A stretch of DNA of 12,059 nt from Bdellovibrionales bacterium (lineage in GTDB: Bacteria; Bdellovibrionota_G; JALEGL01; JAGRAY01): NCBI GenBank assembly GCA_020434375.1, contig JAGRAY010000039.1, positions 1-12,059 on the forward strand, read 5' to 3'. Shown here one piece after another: positions 5,878 through 12,059 of this stretch. Each line of letters opens with the position of its first letter. Position 1 is the stretch's first letter. Under the pieces are notes generated by a model. It did no database searches, was not told the origin of the DNA, and worked only from the letters and a program-made list of their open reading frames with translations. The translations under genes and the position numbers were made by a program.

Positions 5878-7995
5878 ATGCATCTATTGATTTACATGTT
5901 TTTTCTTTTGTTTACTGGACCATTTTTTTTAAGTTGCAGTGGAGGCCAGACTCAATTGATCGATTCGACCGTACGTACAGTCAAACTGAACGAGTCAGCG
6001 GACTATGATATCTCGCGAGCGGATTGTAACGAGCAGTCCCTGGAAGCGGCTGGCCTTTCGGTGGTTAGTACCTTTCCGCTGGCGTGCGATCACTATGACT
6101 ACTGGGGGCAGGATTTATGCGATAGCCGAGCAGAAGCCGCAGGTATGGGGGACCTCAATGTGGAATATTATCGAGAGGATACAGACGAGAACACGGTTTG
6201 CGGCTGTCGGTGCAGTGTAAGCTTGTGTGGTACGGATCCAAATCCAGATACGGCTACCCGTTACGATGCCTTCGGCAATGGAGATGACATTCCCTTTCGA
6301 ATTTACGCGGGCGCTCAATTTTATAGCATGAGCCGAAATATAGATGCACTTTATGCCAACTATGAACTTTGTCAGGATGTTGATTTAGACCTTTTCTATG
6401 GAACTACTTCCGATAGCTTTTACTTTTCGATTGGCAGTGAATGGCGTCCATTTACTGGAGATTTCGAAGGAAATTACTATCATGTGTATAACTTTAAATA
6501 CATTGCCGATCACACGGACCCCAACTACAGCGATCCGACCATTGTACCGGTTCGAGATTTAAGTTCTCCTTCTATTATTTTGCGAAATATGGAAACTAAT
6601 ATTGGTCTGTTCGGAAGAGCGGAATTGGTTCAAATTCAAAACCTTCATTTGAATGATGTAACCATTGATATTGCCAAGGCGCACTATGTGGGAGGTCTTG
6701 TGGGTCATGCAAACGAGTCCAAGCTTAAGACCATTTCTACCAGTGGTTTGATCAACTCCGGTGTCAACAAGTTTGGTGCAGGTGGAATTGTAGGAACTTA
6801 CAGTGGCTCAGCTGAGCGTCTGTGGTCGAGTGCGAAAGTTGTGGGAGACGGCTACGAACATGGGGGCTTAATGGGACATATGTATGGAGGAAGCCTTAAG
6901 CGATCTCATGCTACCGGGGATGTATCCAGCAATGGTTTATACACGGGCGGTTTGTTGGGTGGGTCCAGTGGTAATTGTAAAGTGATAGATTCCTATGCCA
7001 TGGGCGATGTACGTGGTTATGAGTACACGGGCGGTTTGATCGGAAGCGTATCGGGTTGCCAAGTTACGGACTCTTTTGCTACGGGGAATGTACGGGCAGA
7101 CAAGTACGTGGGTGGGTTAGCTGGATACTTTGGTAACAGTAAAGCCACCCGAACTCACGCAGTCGGAAGTGTCACGGGAGATTTGGATACGGGCGGATTG
7201 ATTGGATTTGCAGTCACGGGAAAAGTTGAACAGTCCTATGCGACTGGAGCAGTGAGCGGCGCTAAGATCACGGGCGGTTTGATCGCAAGTATGATCGAAG
7301 GGACAACGCTCAAGCAGTCCTACGCTACCGGCGATGTCTCTGGAAATGAAGATGTAGGAGGTCTTGTGGGGCACCTTTGGAATTCTTCTTCGATAGATCG
7401 CTCCTATGCGACGGGAACAGTTTTAGGAAAAACTCTTGTTGGAGGCCTAGTTTCTAGCATCTGGTACTCTTCGGTTGAACAGTCCTATGCAAGCGGAAAT
7501 GTTATGGGAGTCGATGCCGTTGGCGGTTTTGCAGGTGCTTCGTGGTTTTCTTCGGTGAGCCAATCCCATGCCACGGGGAAGGTCAGTGGAAGTAATTACG
7601 TTGCCGGCTTTGTCTCATCTCTTCAGGAAGGTTCGTTGAAGGATGTATATGCTGCAGGCGACGTAACGGGGCTTAGCGTTGTAGGAGGTCTTGCTGGGAC
7701 TATTTTTGGAGATGTGGTTATCGAAGGTGGTTTTGTGCGGCAAGAGAAAATCGAGGGGCAAACCGACGTTAATCTAGTGATTGGACAAAGCAATTTTAGT
7801 AACACACAAAATATCGTACATTATTGGAGCCCGGTTCAATGTTTGGGATCACCATGTTCGGCGAATGCCAGCGAAGTCGGGCACAACGATCCGAGCTACT
7901 TTTTCAGGCAAGCGGATCTTCCACTGAATCAATGGAACTTTGTAAATGTGTGGAATATCAACGAAGGACAAGGTCTGCCCTATTTGGATTTGTAG
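5878..7995 (+). CDS. Lipoprotein with about 13 GLUG-type repeats, probable surface protein
   Basis: A 705-aa lipoprotein. The signal MHLLIYMFFLLFTGPFFLSC has its lipobox Cys at residue 20, followed by SGGQ. Residues about 49-120 form a Cys-rich segment with seven cysteines (including CGCRCSVSLC), which is expected to be disulfide-bonded. Residues about 260-625 hold some 13 units of about 27 residues with the pattern (V/T)GGLxG…S(Y/H)ATGxVxG, the GLUG motif. GLUG repeats occur in surface and secreted proteins of many bacteria and probably stack as a beta-solenoid; adhesion or cell-surface contact is an inference. The last 80 residues are non-repetitive and end in NEGQGLPYLDL. The ATG at 5878 is preceded by an AGGGGG ribosome-binding site about 10 bases upstream. 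Neighbours are repeat-rich non-coding DNA on both sides, so it appears monocistronic. Confidence 0.88.
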   Translation: MHLLIYMFFLLFTGPFFLSCSGGQTQLIDSTVRTVKLNESADYDISRADCNEQSLEAAGLSVVSTFPLACDHYDYWGQDLCDSRAEAAGMGDLNVEYYREDTDENTVCGCRCSVSLCGTDPNPDTATRYDAFGNGDDIPFRIYAGAQFYSMSRNIDALYANYELCQDVDLDLFYGTTSDSFYFSIGSEWRPFTGDFEGNYYHVYNFKYIADHTDPNYSDPTIVPVRDLSSPSIILRNMETNIGLFGRAELVQIQNLHLNDVTIDIAKAHYVGGLVGHANESKLKTISTSGLINSGVNKFGAGGIVGTYSGSAERLWSSAKVVGDGYEHGGLMGHMYGGSLKRSHATGDVSSNGLYTGGLLGGSSGNCKVIDSYAMGDVRGYEYTGGLIGSVSGCQVTDSFATGNVRADKYVGGLAGYFGNSKATRTHAVGSVTGDLDTGGLIGFAVTGKVEQSYATGAVSGAKITGGLIASMIEGTTLKQSYATGDVSGNEDVGGLVGHLWNSSSIDRSYATGTVLGKTLVGGLVSSIWYSSVEQSYASGNVMGVDAVGGFAGASWFSSVSQSHATGKVSGSNYVAGFVSSLQEGSLKDVYAAGDVTGLSVVGGLAGTIFGDVVIEGGFVRQEKIEGQTDVNLVIGQSNFSNTQNIVHYWSPVQCLGSPCSANASEVGHNDPSYFFRQADLPLNQWNFVNVWNINEGQGLPYLDL

Positions 7996-8234
7996 TTAGT
8001 CGTCCGTGAAGAAAGCATATTTAAGCGATTTTCTTAGAAAGTAGGGGATATTTTTTTTCATGAAACCAGTAAAGTCTAAGTGCCAGGCATATGTTACGAA
8101 GAGAGGTAAATAGATCAATAGTCAAGCTGCGTATTTGACATGCTTTGCTTGAAAGTAGGCTTTTACTTTTCTGGGGCTTCTTTTTTTAGCTGTGAGAAAA
8201 GAAGATATATTTGCAAGCAGTTCTGTTTTAATCA

Positions 8235-8289
8235 GGGGACAGTCGACGCTATCCAATTTCCTGAGATGCGATACAGTCGGATGTCTCCC
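8235..8289. repeat. GGGGACA-family inverted repeat pair
   Basis: The left arm GGGGACAGTCGACGCTATCC (8235-8254) and the complement of the right arm (8265-8289, complement beginning GGGAGACATCCGAC) are imperfect inverted copies. The right-arm complement matches 5468-5481 at 13 of 14 bases, so this belongs to the same family as the 226-bp element. Confidence 0.55.
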
Positions 8290-8309
8290 GATTTGATAAA
8301 CTATCGGGA
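8286..8309. other. Hairpin TCCCGAT / ATCGGGA
   Basis: The 7-base stems 8286-8292 and 8303-8309 are perfect complements around a 10-base loop. No T-run follows on either strand, so it is not a standard intrinsic terminator. It overlaps the end of the repeat pair and sits 35 bases from the M19 stop. Confidence 0.45.
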
Positions 8310-8343
8310 ACGGGCAGAAAGTTTTGAATCCACTTCGTTGAAG

Positions 8344-9300
8344 TCATAATGACCACACCTTTTTGGCAACACGATAGAAGTTTTTTCCCATGATGTTATT
8401 TACATCTTCATCTGAGAGCCCTTCTTTTTTCAGAAGTTTTCTAATTTCAACTATCTGGTTTATAGAGGCTATTGAACACTCTTCGCCATCATTCAGCGGA
8501 TTCACTTGAGGATTTTCTTGAAAAAAACTTTGGCTACTCATGTTGCATTCGGTATCCAATCCTAATCCAACGTGTTCGGGCCCTACTAAATTTGAGACAT
8601 AAAGAATGTGTTGAACTATTTTTGTAGAGCTACAATCGTTATCGCCCAAAAAGCTTCCTAAACCATTGATACCAATTACGCCTCCTTGCTTAGCGCACGT
8701 CATGATTTGTTCATCGGAAATATTTCTAGGATGTTCTTTTAGAGCTTTTGGATTTGAATGGGAAAATATGCAAGGCTTTTCCGATATGTTCATCGCATCA
8801 AATGTTGCCCTTTCGGACATATGAGAGAGATCAACCAACATCCCTACTTTATTCATCTCTTTTACGATTTGTTTTCCCAGCTCAGACAATCCTCGACCCT
8901 CTCCAAGGCAACCCCCAGAAACTTCATTATCTATGTTGTAGGCGAGCAGAGCTTGATTTACCCCAAGTTTTCTTAAAATTCCGACCATATTCGGATTACT
9001 AAGAAACGCATTACTGCCCTCTAAATCGAAACCGATAGCAAGCATATTGCCTGCCATTGCTTTGTGAATGGCATCAACAGAAGTTGCCAGAAGATAATCT
9101 GATGGATGAGAGTAAATGTAGTTTGTAAATCCGGCAATAGATGACAGTGTGTCACTCAAACTGGTGAGGTCCATTCCTACATTGACGGATACATAGTTGT
9201 AACCAATCCGTCTGTATTCTTCTATACCCTCAAGGCTGGCGTTTTTACCCAATTGAAAGTTTATATGAGCATCCCATGTAATTGGTTTTGCTGCTTCCAT
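8344..9300 (-). CDS. Peptidase M19 (membrane dipeptidase-like) with altered zinc motif
   Basis: A member of the M19 renal/membrane dipeptidase family, binuclear zinc enzymes that cleave dipeptides, including ones with a D-residue. Family landmarks: WDAHINFQ at the N-terminus, the bridging-Glu region AIGFDLEGSNAF (Glu94), GRGLSELGKQIVKEMNKVGMLVDLSH (His160), FSHSNPKAL (His181), HPRNISDEQI (substrate Arg192) and HVGLGLDTECN (catalytic Asp249). Its 318 aa are slightly short for the family, and there is no signal peptide, so it is probably cytoplasmic. The odd point is that the first metal motif, normally His-x-Asp, reads His12-Ile-Asn14. The usual SDFDG is also changed to LDTEC. Substrate specificity may therefore differ, or activity may be reduced. 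It is divergent from the LysR gene with 73 bases between them and is likely that regulator's target. Confidence 0.88.
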   Translation of the reverse strand: MEAAKPITWDAHINFQLGKNASLEGIEEYRRIGYNYVSVNVGMDLTSLSDTLSSIAGFTNYIYSHPSDYLLATSVDAIHKAMAGNMLAIGFDLEGSNAFLSNPNMVGILRKLGVNQALLAYNIDNEVSGGCLGEGRGLSELGKQIVKEMNKVGMLVDLSHMSERATFDAMNISEKPCIFSHSNPKALKEHPRNISDEQIMTCAKQGGVIGINGLGSFLGDNDCSSTKIVQHILYVSNLVGPEHVGLGLDTECNMSSQSFFQENPQVNPLNDGEECSIASINQIVEIRKLLKKEGLSDEDVNNIMGKNFYRVAKKVWSL

Positions 9301-9321
9301 ACTGGTTCAATACCAGAAACA

Positions 9322-9376
9322 CATATATTCTTGAAATGAATAATAAGCATGTATATATTCTTATTAAGAATATATG
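9322..9376. promoter_or_regulatory. LysR-type operator between M19 and lysR
   Basis: The 11-base arms 9353-9363 and 9365-9375 form a perfect palindrome around one central T (ATATATTCTTA, T, TAAGAATATAT). A third copy, CATATATTCTT at 9322-9332, is the exact complement of 9366-9376. The palindrome covers the lysR ATG (9374-9376), so binding there would be expected to repress lysR itself. The distal half-site lies nearer the M19 start at 9300. This arrangement is typical for a LysR regulator and its divergent target. Confidence 0.7.
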
Positions 9377-10255
9377 TTAAACCTCAACAATGATCAACTT
9401 GCCGCATTTACAGTCCTTTGCAGGAGCAGGAGTTTTTCCAAGGCTGCGAAGGAGTTAAATATCACCCAGCCTTCCTTGAGCAAACGTATAGCTGCCTTAG
9501 AGGAACAGTTGAATTTGACTCTAATAGAGCGAAGTTCCCGCTCTTTGAATATTACGCGACAGGGAGATCGCTTACTTCAATACACCGACATAATAGCATC
9601 CCTAGAAATAGAATTATTTGCCGACCTAGGGCTTGATATTTCAAGTGCATTATCAGGTTCAATAAGGGTAGAAAGTAAATCTACTTTGATTACCCACTTA
9701 GTTATTCCATCCTTGTCAAGCTTGATACGCAATCACCCCTACATTTCAATTGACTTCCAAATGAATGATTTCCCCTTTCTATCCAACTCGCTTAAGGAAG
9801 GTCGTACTGATATGGCTCTAAATTGGCAGCCCATTGATAGTAACAAATATGAAAACATTGAACTGGGAAAAGAGTCGTATTCCATAGCTATACGAAAGAA
9901 CACTAGGCCTGACTTCAAAATATTTCTCGATGCCAACCCCGATGACCCCATCACAACTGAATTCTTCAGACAGAAAAAGAAGTCCCTTTCAGGAGTCAAA
10001 CGTCTTTTTTTAAACAACAATGAGGGAATTATACAAGGTATCAACAGTGGACTTGGAGTAGCGATATTAGAGGATCGCGTTATTGAAAAATATTCTGACT
10101 GTTTGACATATTACAAATCTAAAAAAGAAATGATGCTTCCGGTTTATCTTCAGTATAGAAAGCAAAAAGCCCATTCCAAGCTATTAAGAAAGTGTATTGA
10201 TCTGATCATCTTAGAGGCTAAGCAATACTTTTCTGATTTTAGACCAAAGGAATAA
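9374..10255 (+). CDS. LysR-family transcriptional regulator
   Basis: A 293-aa regulator of the usual LysR length. The N-terminal winged helix-turn-helix is clear: LAAFTVLCRSRSFSKAAKELNITQPSLSKRIAALEEQLNLTLIER in about residues 9-53, including the conserved SFSKAAKELNITQPSLSKRI core. The linker helix follows and, from about residue 90, a periplasmic-binding-protein-like effector domain begins (GSIRVESKSTLITHLVIPSL). It contains the typical RTDMALNW and INSGLGVAIL stretches. The ATG at 9374 matches the family start and lies inside the operator palindrome, with no strong ribosome-binding site. The divergent M19 gene is the likely target, and the inducer may be its substrate or product (inference). 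Repeats of the GGGGACA family begin just after its stop. Confidence 0.9.
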   Translation: MLNLNNDQLAAFTVLCRSRSFSKAAKELNITQPSLSKRIAALEEQLNLTLIERSSRSLNITRQGDRLLQYTDIIASLEIELFADLGLDISSALSGSIRVESKSTLITHLVIPSLSSLIRNHPYISIDFQMNDFPFLSNSLKEGRTDMALNWQPIDSNKYENIELGKESYSIAIRKNTRPDFKIFLDANPDDPITTEFFRQKKKSLSGVKRLFLNNNEGIIQGINSGLGVAILEDRVIEKYSDCLTYYKSKKEMMLPVYLQYRKQKAHSKLLRKCIDLIILEAKQYFSDFRPKE

Positions 10256-10594
10256 GTTTGAACCGGGGGACAGCTATCCTATTTAGATTTTTGTCCGCCT
10301 TATAGAGTTGTTCGCTGTGCGAAGAATAGATCGATAGTGGTCTTAGATATTTAAAGTTAGATTTGGTTTTCAATCATTCAAAAATCAACCAAACAGAGTC
10401 CGAAAATGGGATAGCTGTCTCTCGATTAAGAGGTCTTCAACGCTTTAGAGAACGAGAATGTCCCAAATTACCTATAGGATTTTTCACTTATCATGATCGC
10501 TTGGAAGATCAGCACGCAGCTCATACAAAAGATGACGCGGCTTCAGGATCCATGCCATCCATTGTAGAAACGGTAGATGCAAGTCACCAATCTC
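10256..10594. other. Gene-free region after lysR containing a repeat pair
   Basis: It holds the inverted repeat pair 10266-10421 and otherwise no clear signal. An 86-codon open frame (10363-10623, TTG start) begins inside the pair, overlaps the end of the minus-strand gene by 29 bases and has no recognisable domain. It may be chance or a remnant of a truncated gene. Confidence 0.55.
10266..10421. repeat. GGGGACAGCTATCC inverted repeat pair
   Basis: The left arm 10266-10284 (GGGGACAGCTATCCTATTT) and the right arm 10404-10421 (AAATGGGATAGCTGTCTC) are near-perfect inverted copies separated by about 120 bases, forming a unit of about 156 bp. The right arm continues CTCGATT, which also follows the related sequence at 5812-5830. 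Together with 5470-5695 and 8235-8289 this forms a dispersed family. Confidence 0.6.
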
Positions 10595-11332
10595 TTAATT
10601 CGCATACTCAATCAGAAAATTAACCATGTCATGATCATCAAAAACAAAGGTTTGATTTTCAAATTGAAACAATACCTGATCACAATCGCGACCAACTCTA
10701 ACGATCAAGTCTTTTTGGCTACTGGTTTTAATGACGATGCCTTGATCAAATAGACCATCACACATTTTAGTGCGGTCATTGTAAAATCGATGTGTTGTGA
10801 CTGTTTCTACAATCAACTTAGCATCGGATTCATCTAGCTTTTCCTTGTTGTTCCATGAAGTCACATCCTTACTTAAAAGTTCTTCAAAAGATATCAATTG
10901 GCTAAGTGTGGTGTATTTTGAAGAATCTCTGGGTTTTTCTAATAGGTCATTGATAAAACGATCTAAAATATAAGCGCCAGGTTCGTATCCACAGGTAAAT
11001 GTTACATTTTTCCAAAAATGCATCGTTATAATCTGGCAATTTTGATCAATAAGAATTGTCAAGGACATGTCCTCCGAATTTTTCAAGGCTATCGAAACAT
11101 TTGGCTCAAATCTACACATCTTAGTGACATTTTCTTCTGATGTGTAATTGTTGCGCGTGCCTAAAAGTTTAATCAGCTGATCTACTTCCGCTTGGCTCAA
11201 TACTCCTGCTGATGTAAAGTGATGCTTGCTCAATCTTTCTATTGCGTTATCGAGTGTTAGTGTTTGTTGCGCAGAGCTTATTCCTAAAACAAAAACTCCG
11301 AAAATAAACACCCAAAATTTTATACGAGTCAT
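10595..11332 (-). CDS. Exported protein of unknown function with an internal duplication
   Basis: I do not recognise a family. The N-terminus is a signal peptide (MTRIKFWVFIFGVFVLGISSA, likely cleavage before QQ near residue 22), so the product is periplasmic or secreted. The mature part seems to be a tandem duplication. One unit around residues 68-135 (TKMCRFEPNVSIAL… LTILIDQNCQIITMHFWKNVTF… ILDRFINDL) is echoed by a second near the C-terminus (TKMCDGLFDQGIVIK… LIVRVGRDCDQVLFQFENQTF… MVNFLIEYA). Each unit has a TKMC start and an xxCx strand, suggesting a small beta-rich fold with a disulfide. The ATG at 11332 has a good AGGAGA ribosome-binding site five bases upstream. It is the second gene of an operon, 15 bases after the 187-aa gene. 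Confidence 0.7.
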   Translation of the reverse strand: MTRIKFWVFIFGVFVLGISSAQQTLTLDNAIERLSKHHFTSAGVLSQAEVDQLIKLLGTRNNYTSEENVTKMCRFEPNVSIALKNSEDMSLTILIDQNCQIITMHFWKNVTFTCGYEPGAYILDRFINDLLEKPRDSSKYTTLSQLISFEELLSKDVTSWNNKEKLDESDAKLIVETVTTHRFYNDRTKMCDGLFDQGIVIKTSSQKDLIVRVGRDCDQVLFQFENQTFVFDDHDMVNFLIEYAN

Positions 11333-11347
11333 TTTGTCTCCTTGAAG

Positions 11348-11911
11348 TTATTCGCCAAAATAAATGATTTTTTGTATTGAACCATCGGGTTCTATAATCG
11401 CTTTTATTTCGTTTTTTCCAGGGGTATCGGTACAGCTTTTTGACCAAGGTTTTATAGTCAGAACAAATCTGCTGAAAGAAAGATCAACGCTCGCTAAATC
11501 AATTTCTTCAAAAGGGTTGGAACTCGATGACTCATCTGAGGGGTCGATCAGAACTTCTTTCAGACAAAACCTCAGTTGGTTATTTTTATTTTTGCAACGA
11601 CCCGAGAGTGTCCCGAGCGAATAGACCACATATGGATCGTTTGATAGTCGAACTCTTATTTTACAGGCAAATTCACTTTGGGCCATGGTCTTAAGTTCCC
11701 AAAAATTTTCATCCAGAGCGTTCAAATTGAACGTGAGTTTCGCCTTAAAGAATCGTTTTTGTCGATAACGATCAACGACTGTGGTTGCATTTTCTTCTTG
11801 AATCGATAACCCCTTGACTTCATCAACAATCTCCGGGTGGTTTTGAGCTACCAAGTTGCTCGCAAGGCCTAAACAAATACTAGCAATAAAGTAAAATAAT
11901 TTAGAATTCAA
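11348..11911 (-). CDS. Exported Cys-containing protein of unknown function
   Basis: No family recognised. The 187 aa begin with a signal peptide (MNSKLFYFIASICLGLASNLVAQ, cleavage about residue 22-23). The mature region is polar and beta-rich (FFKAKLTFNLNAL, ACKIRVRLSNDPYVVYSLG, VDLSFSRFVLTIKPW) with four cysteines (FAC, GRC, RFC, KSC) that could make two disulfides, and an acidic Ser-rich loop (PSDESSSSNPFEE). It ends EPDGSIQKIIYFGE. The start is a TTG, chosen because it gives an intact signal peptide and is preceded by AAGGAGG; the only codons further upstream lead to a stop. It is first in a two-gene operon with the 245-aa exported protein, suggesting a joint periplasmic role. I cannot name that role. 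Confidence 0.7.
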   Translation of the reverse strand: MNSKLFYFIASICLGLASNLVAQNHPEIVDEVKGLSIQEENATTVVDRYRQKRFFKAKLTFNLNALDENFWELKTMAQSEFACKIRVRLSNDPYVVYSLGTLSGRCKNKNNQLRFCLKEVLIDPSDESSSSNPFEEIDLASVDLSFSRFVLTIKPWSKSCTDTPGKNEIKAIIEPDGSIQKIIYFGE

Positions 11912-11914
11912 TTT

Positions 11915-11928
11915 CCCCCCCCCTCCTT
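11915..11928 (-). promoter_or_regulatory. Ribosome-binding site with a G9 homopolymer
   Basis: On the minus strand, AAGGAGGGGGGGGG lies three bases (AAA) upstream of the TTG start at 11911. The strong Shine-Dalgarno sequence is embedded in a run of nine G. Length changes in that run would alter the spacing to the start codon. Confidence 0.65.
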
Positions 11929-12059
11929 GATTATGGCTTTATTTGTGATATTTCTTATCGAATAATAAATGACATCTCAAGTATTTCTTCAATCTCAGTC
12001 TTTATTGAGGCCAGTTTAGTGTTGTTTTAATAATTGTAGAAAGGTCTGAATGCTGAGGG

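Larger units (their letters stand above)
7996..8343. other. Gene-free region with a GGGGACA repeat pair
   Basis: Non-coding DNA between the GLUG gene and the convergent M19 gene. A T8 run at about 8050 follows a weak TTTCT/AGAAA stem, a poor terminator candidate. An inverted repeat pair lies at 8235-8289 and a hairpin at 8286-8309. A 69-codon open frame (8140-8349) crosses these repeats and shows no protein character beyond chance. Confidence 0.65.

Noticed and set aside
8040..8065. Intrinsic terminator after the GLUG gene
   Set aside because: The stem is about five A/T pairs and the T8 run is separated from it by about a dozen bases.
8140..8349. 69-codon frame whose start resembles a lipoprotein signal (FSGASFFSC)
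   Set aside because: It crosses the GGGGACA repeat pair, has no ribosome-binding site and no further domain; similarity to a lipobox is likely chance.
10363..10623. 86-codon frame after lysR
   Set aside because: The TTG start lies inside the repeat pair, the end overlaps the opposite gene, and nothing is recognisable; a truncated gene cannot be excluded.

Overview
The window looks like chromosomal DNA of a moderately AT-rich Gram-negative bacterium. Evidence: two proteins with lipobox signal peptides, one probable outer-membrane beta-barrel ending in an aromatic residue, several Sec-exported proteins of unknown family, and a divergent LysR regulator/enzyme pair. The mix of housekeeping genes and lineage-specific exported proteins would suit Bdellovibrionota/Oligoflexia or another 'delta-like' group. 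That placement is a guess; no marker here fixes the taxon.

Layout. (1) 1-2078: the 3' end of argS runs convergently into a UPF0316/DUF2179 membrane protein, and a divergent 255-aa probable outer-membrane protein follows. (2) 2079-4337, minus strand: two translationally coupled genes for exported proteins. The upstream gene encodes a lipoprotein with an HExxH metallopeptidase motif; the downstream gene encodes an unknown protein with a signal peptide. Each gene carries one lesion: a one-base frameshift at a G4A6 run and an in-frame TAG. The pair is therefore decaying, recoded, or affected by sequence errors. (3) 4338-5342: a divergent pfkB sugar-phosphate kinase with a repeat/palindrome structure at its start. 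(4) 5343-5877: a gene-free stretch with a Fur-box-like site and a 226-bp inverted-repeat element. (5) 5878-7995: a 705-aa lipoprotein with about 13 GLUG-type repeats, probably a surface beta-solenoid. (6) 7996-10594: a peptidase M19 (dipeptidase-like) gene and a divergent LysR gene share a 73-bp regulatory region with a strong palindrome. On both sides lie repeats starting GGGGACA. (7) 10595-11911, minus strand: a two-gene operon of small exported proteins of unknown function. Its first gene has a G9 run inside the ribosome-binding site of a TTG start.

The most unusual points are the two lesions in neighbouring genes, the GGGGACA repeat family that brackets the GLUG gene and the M19/LysR pair, an orphan Fur-like box beside the inverted-repeat element, the His-x-Asn replacement of a zinc-ligand motif in the M19 protein, and the G9 tract in a Shine-Dalgarno sequence. 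I saw no CRISPR array, no rRNA or tRNA gene, and no intact transposase.
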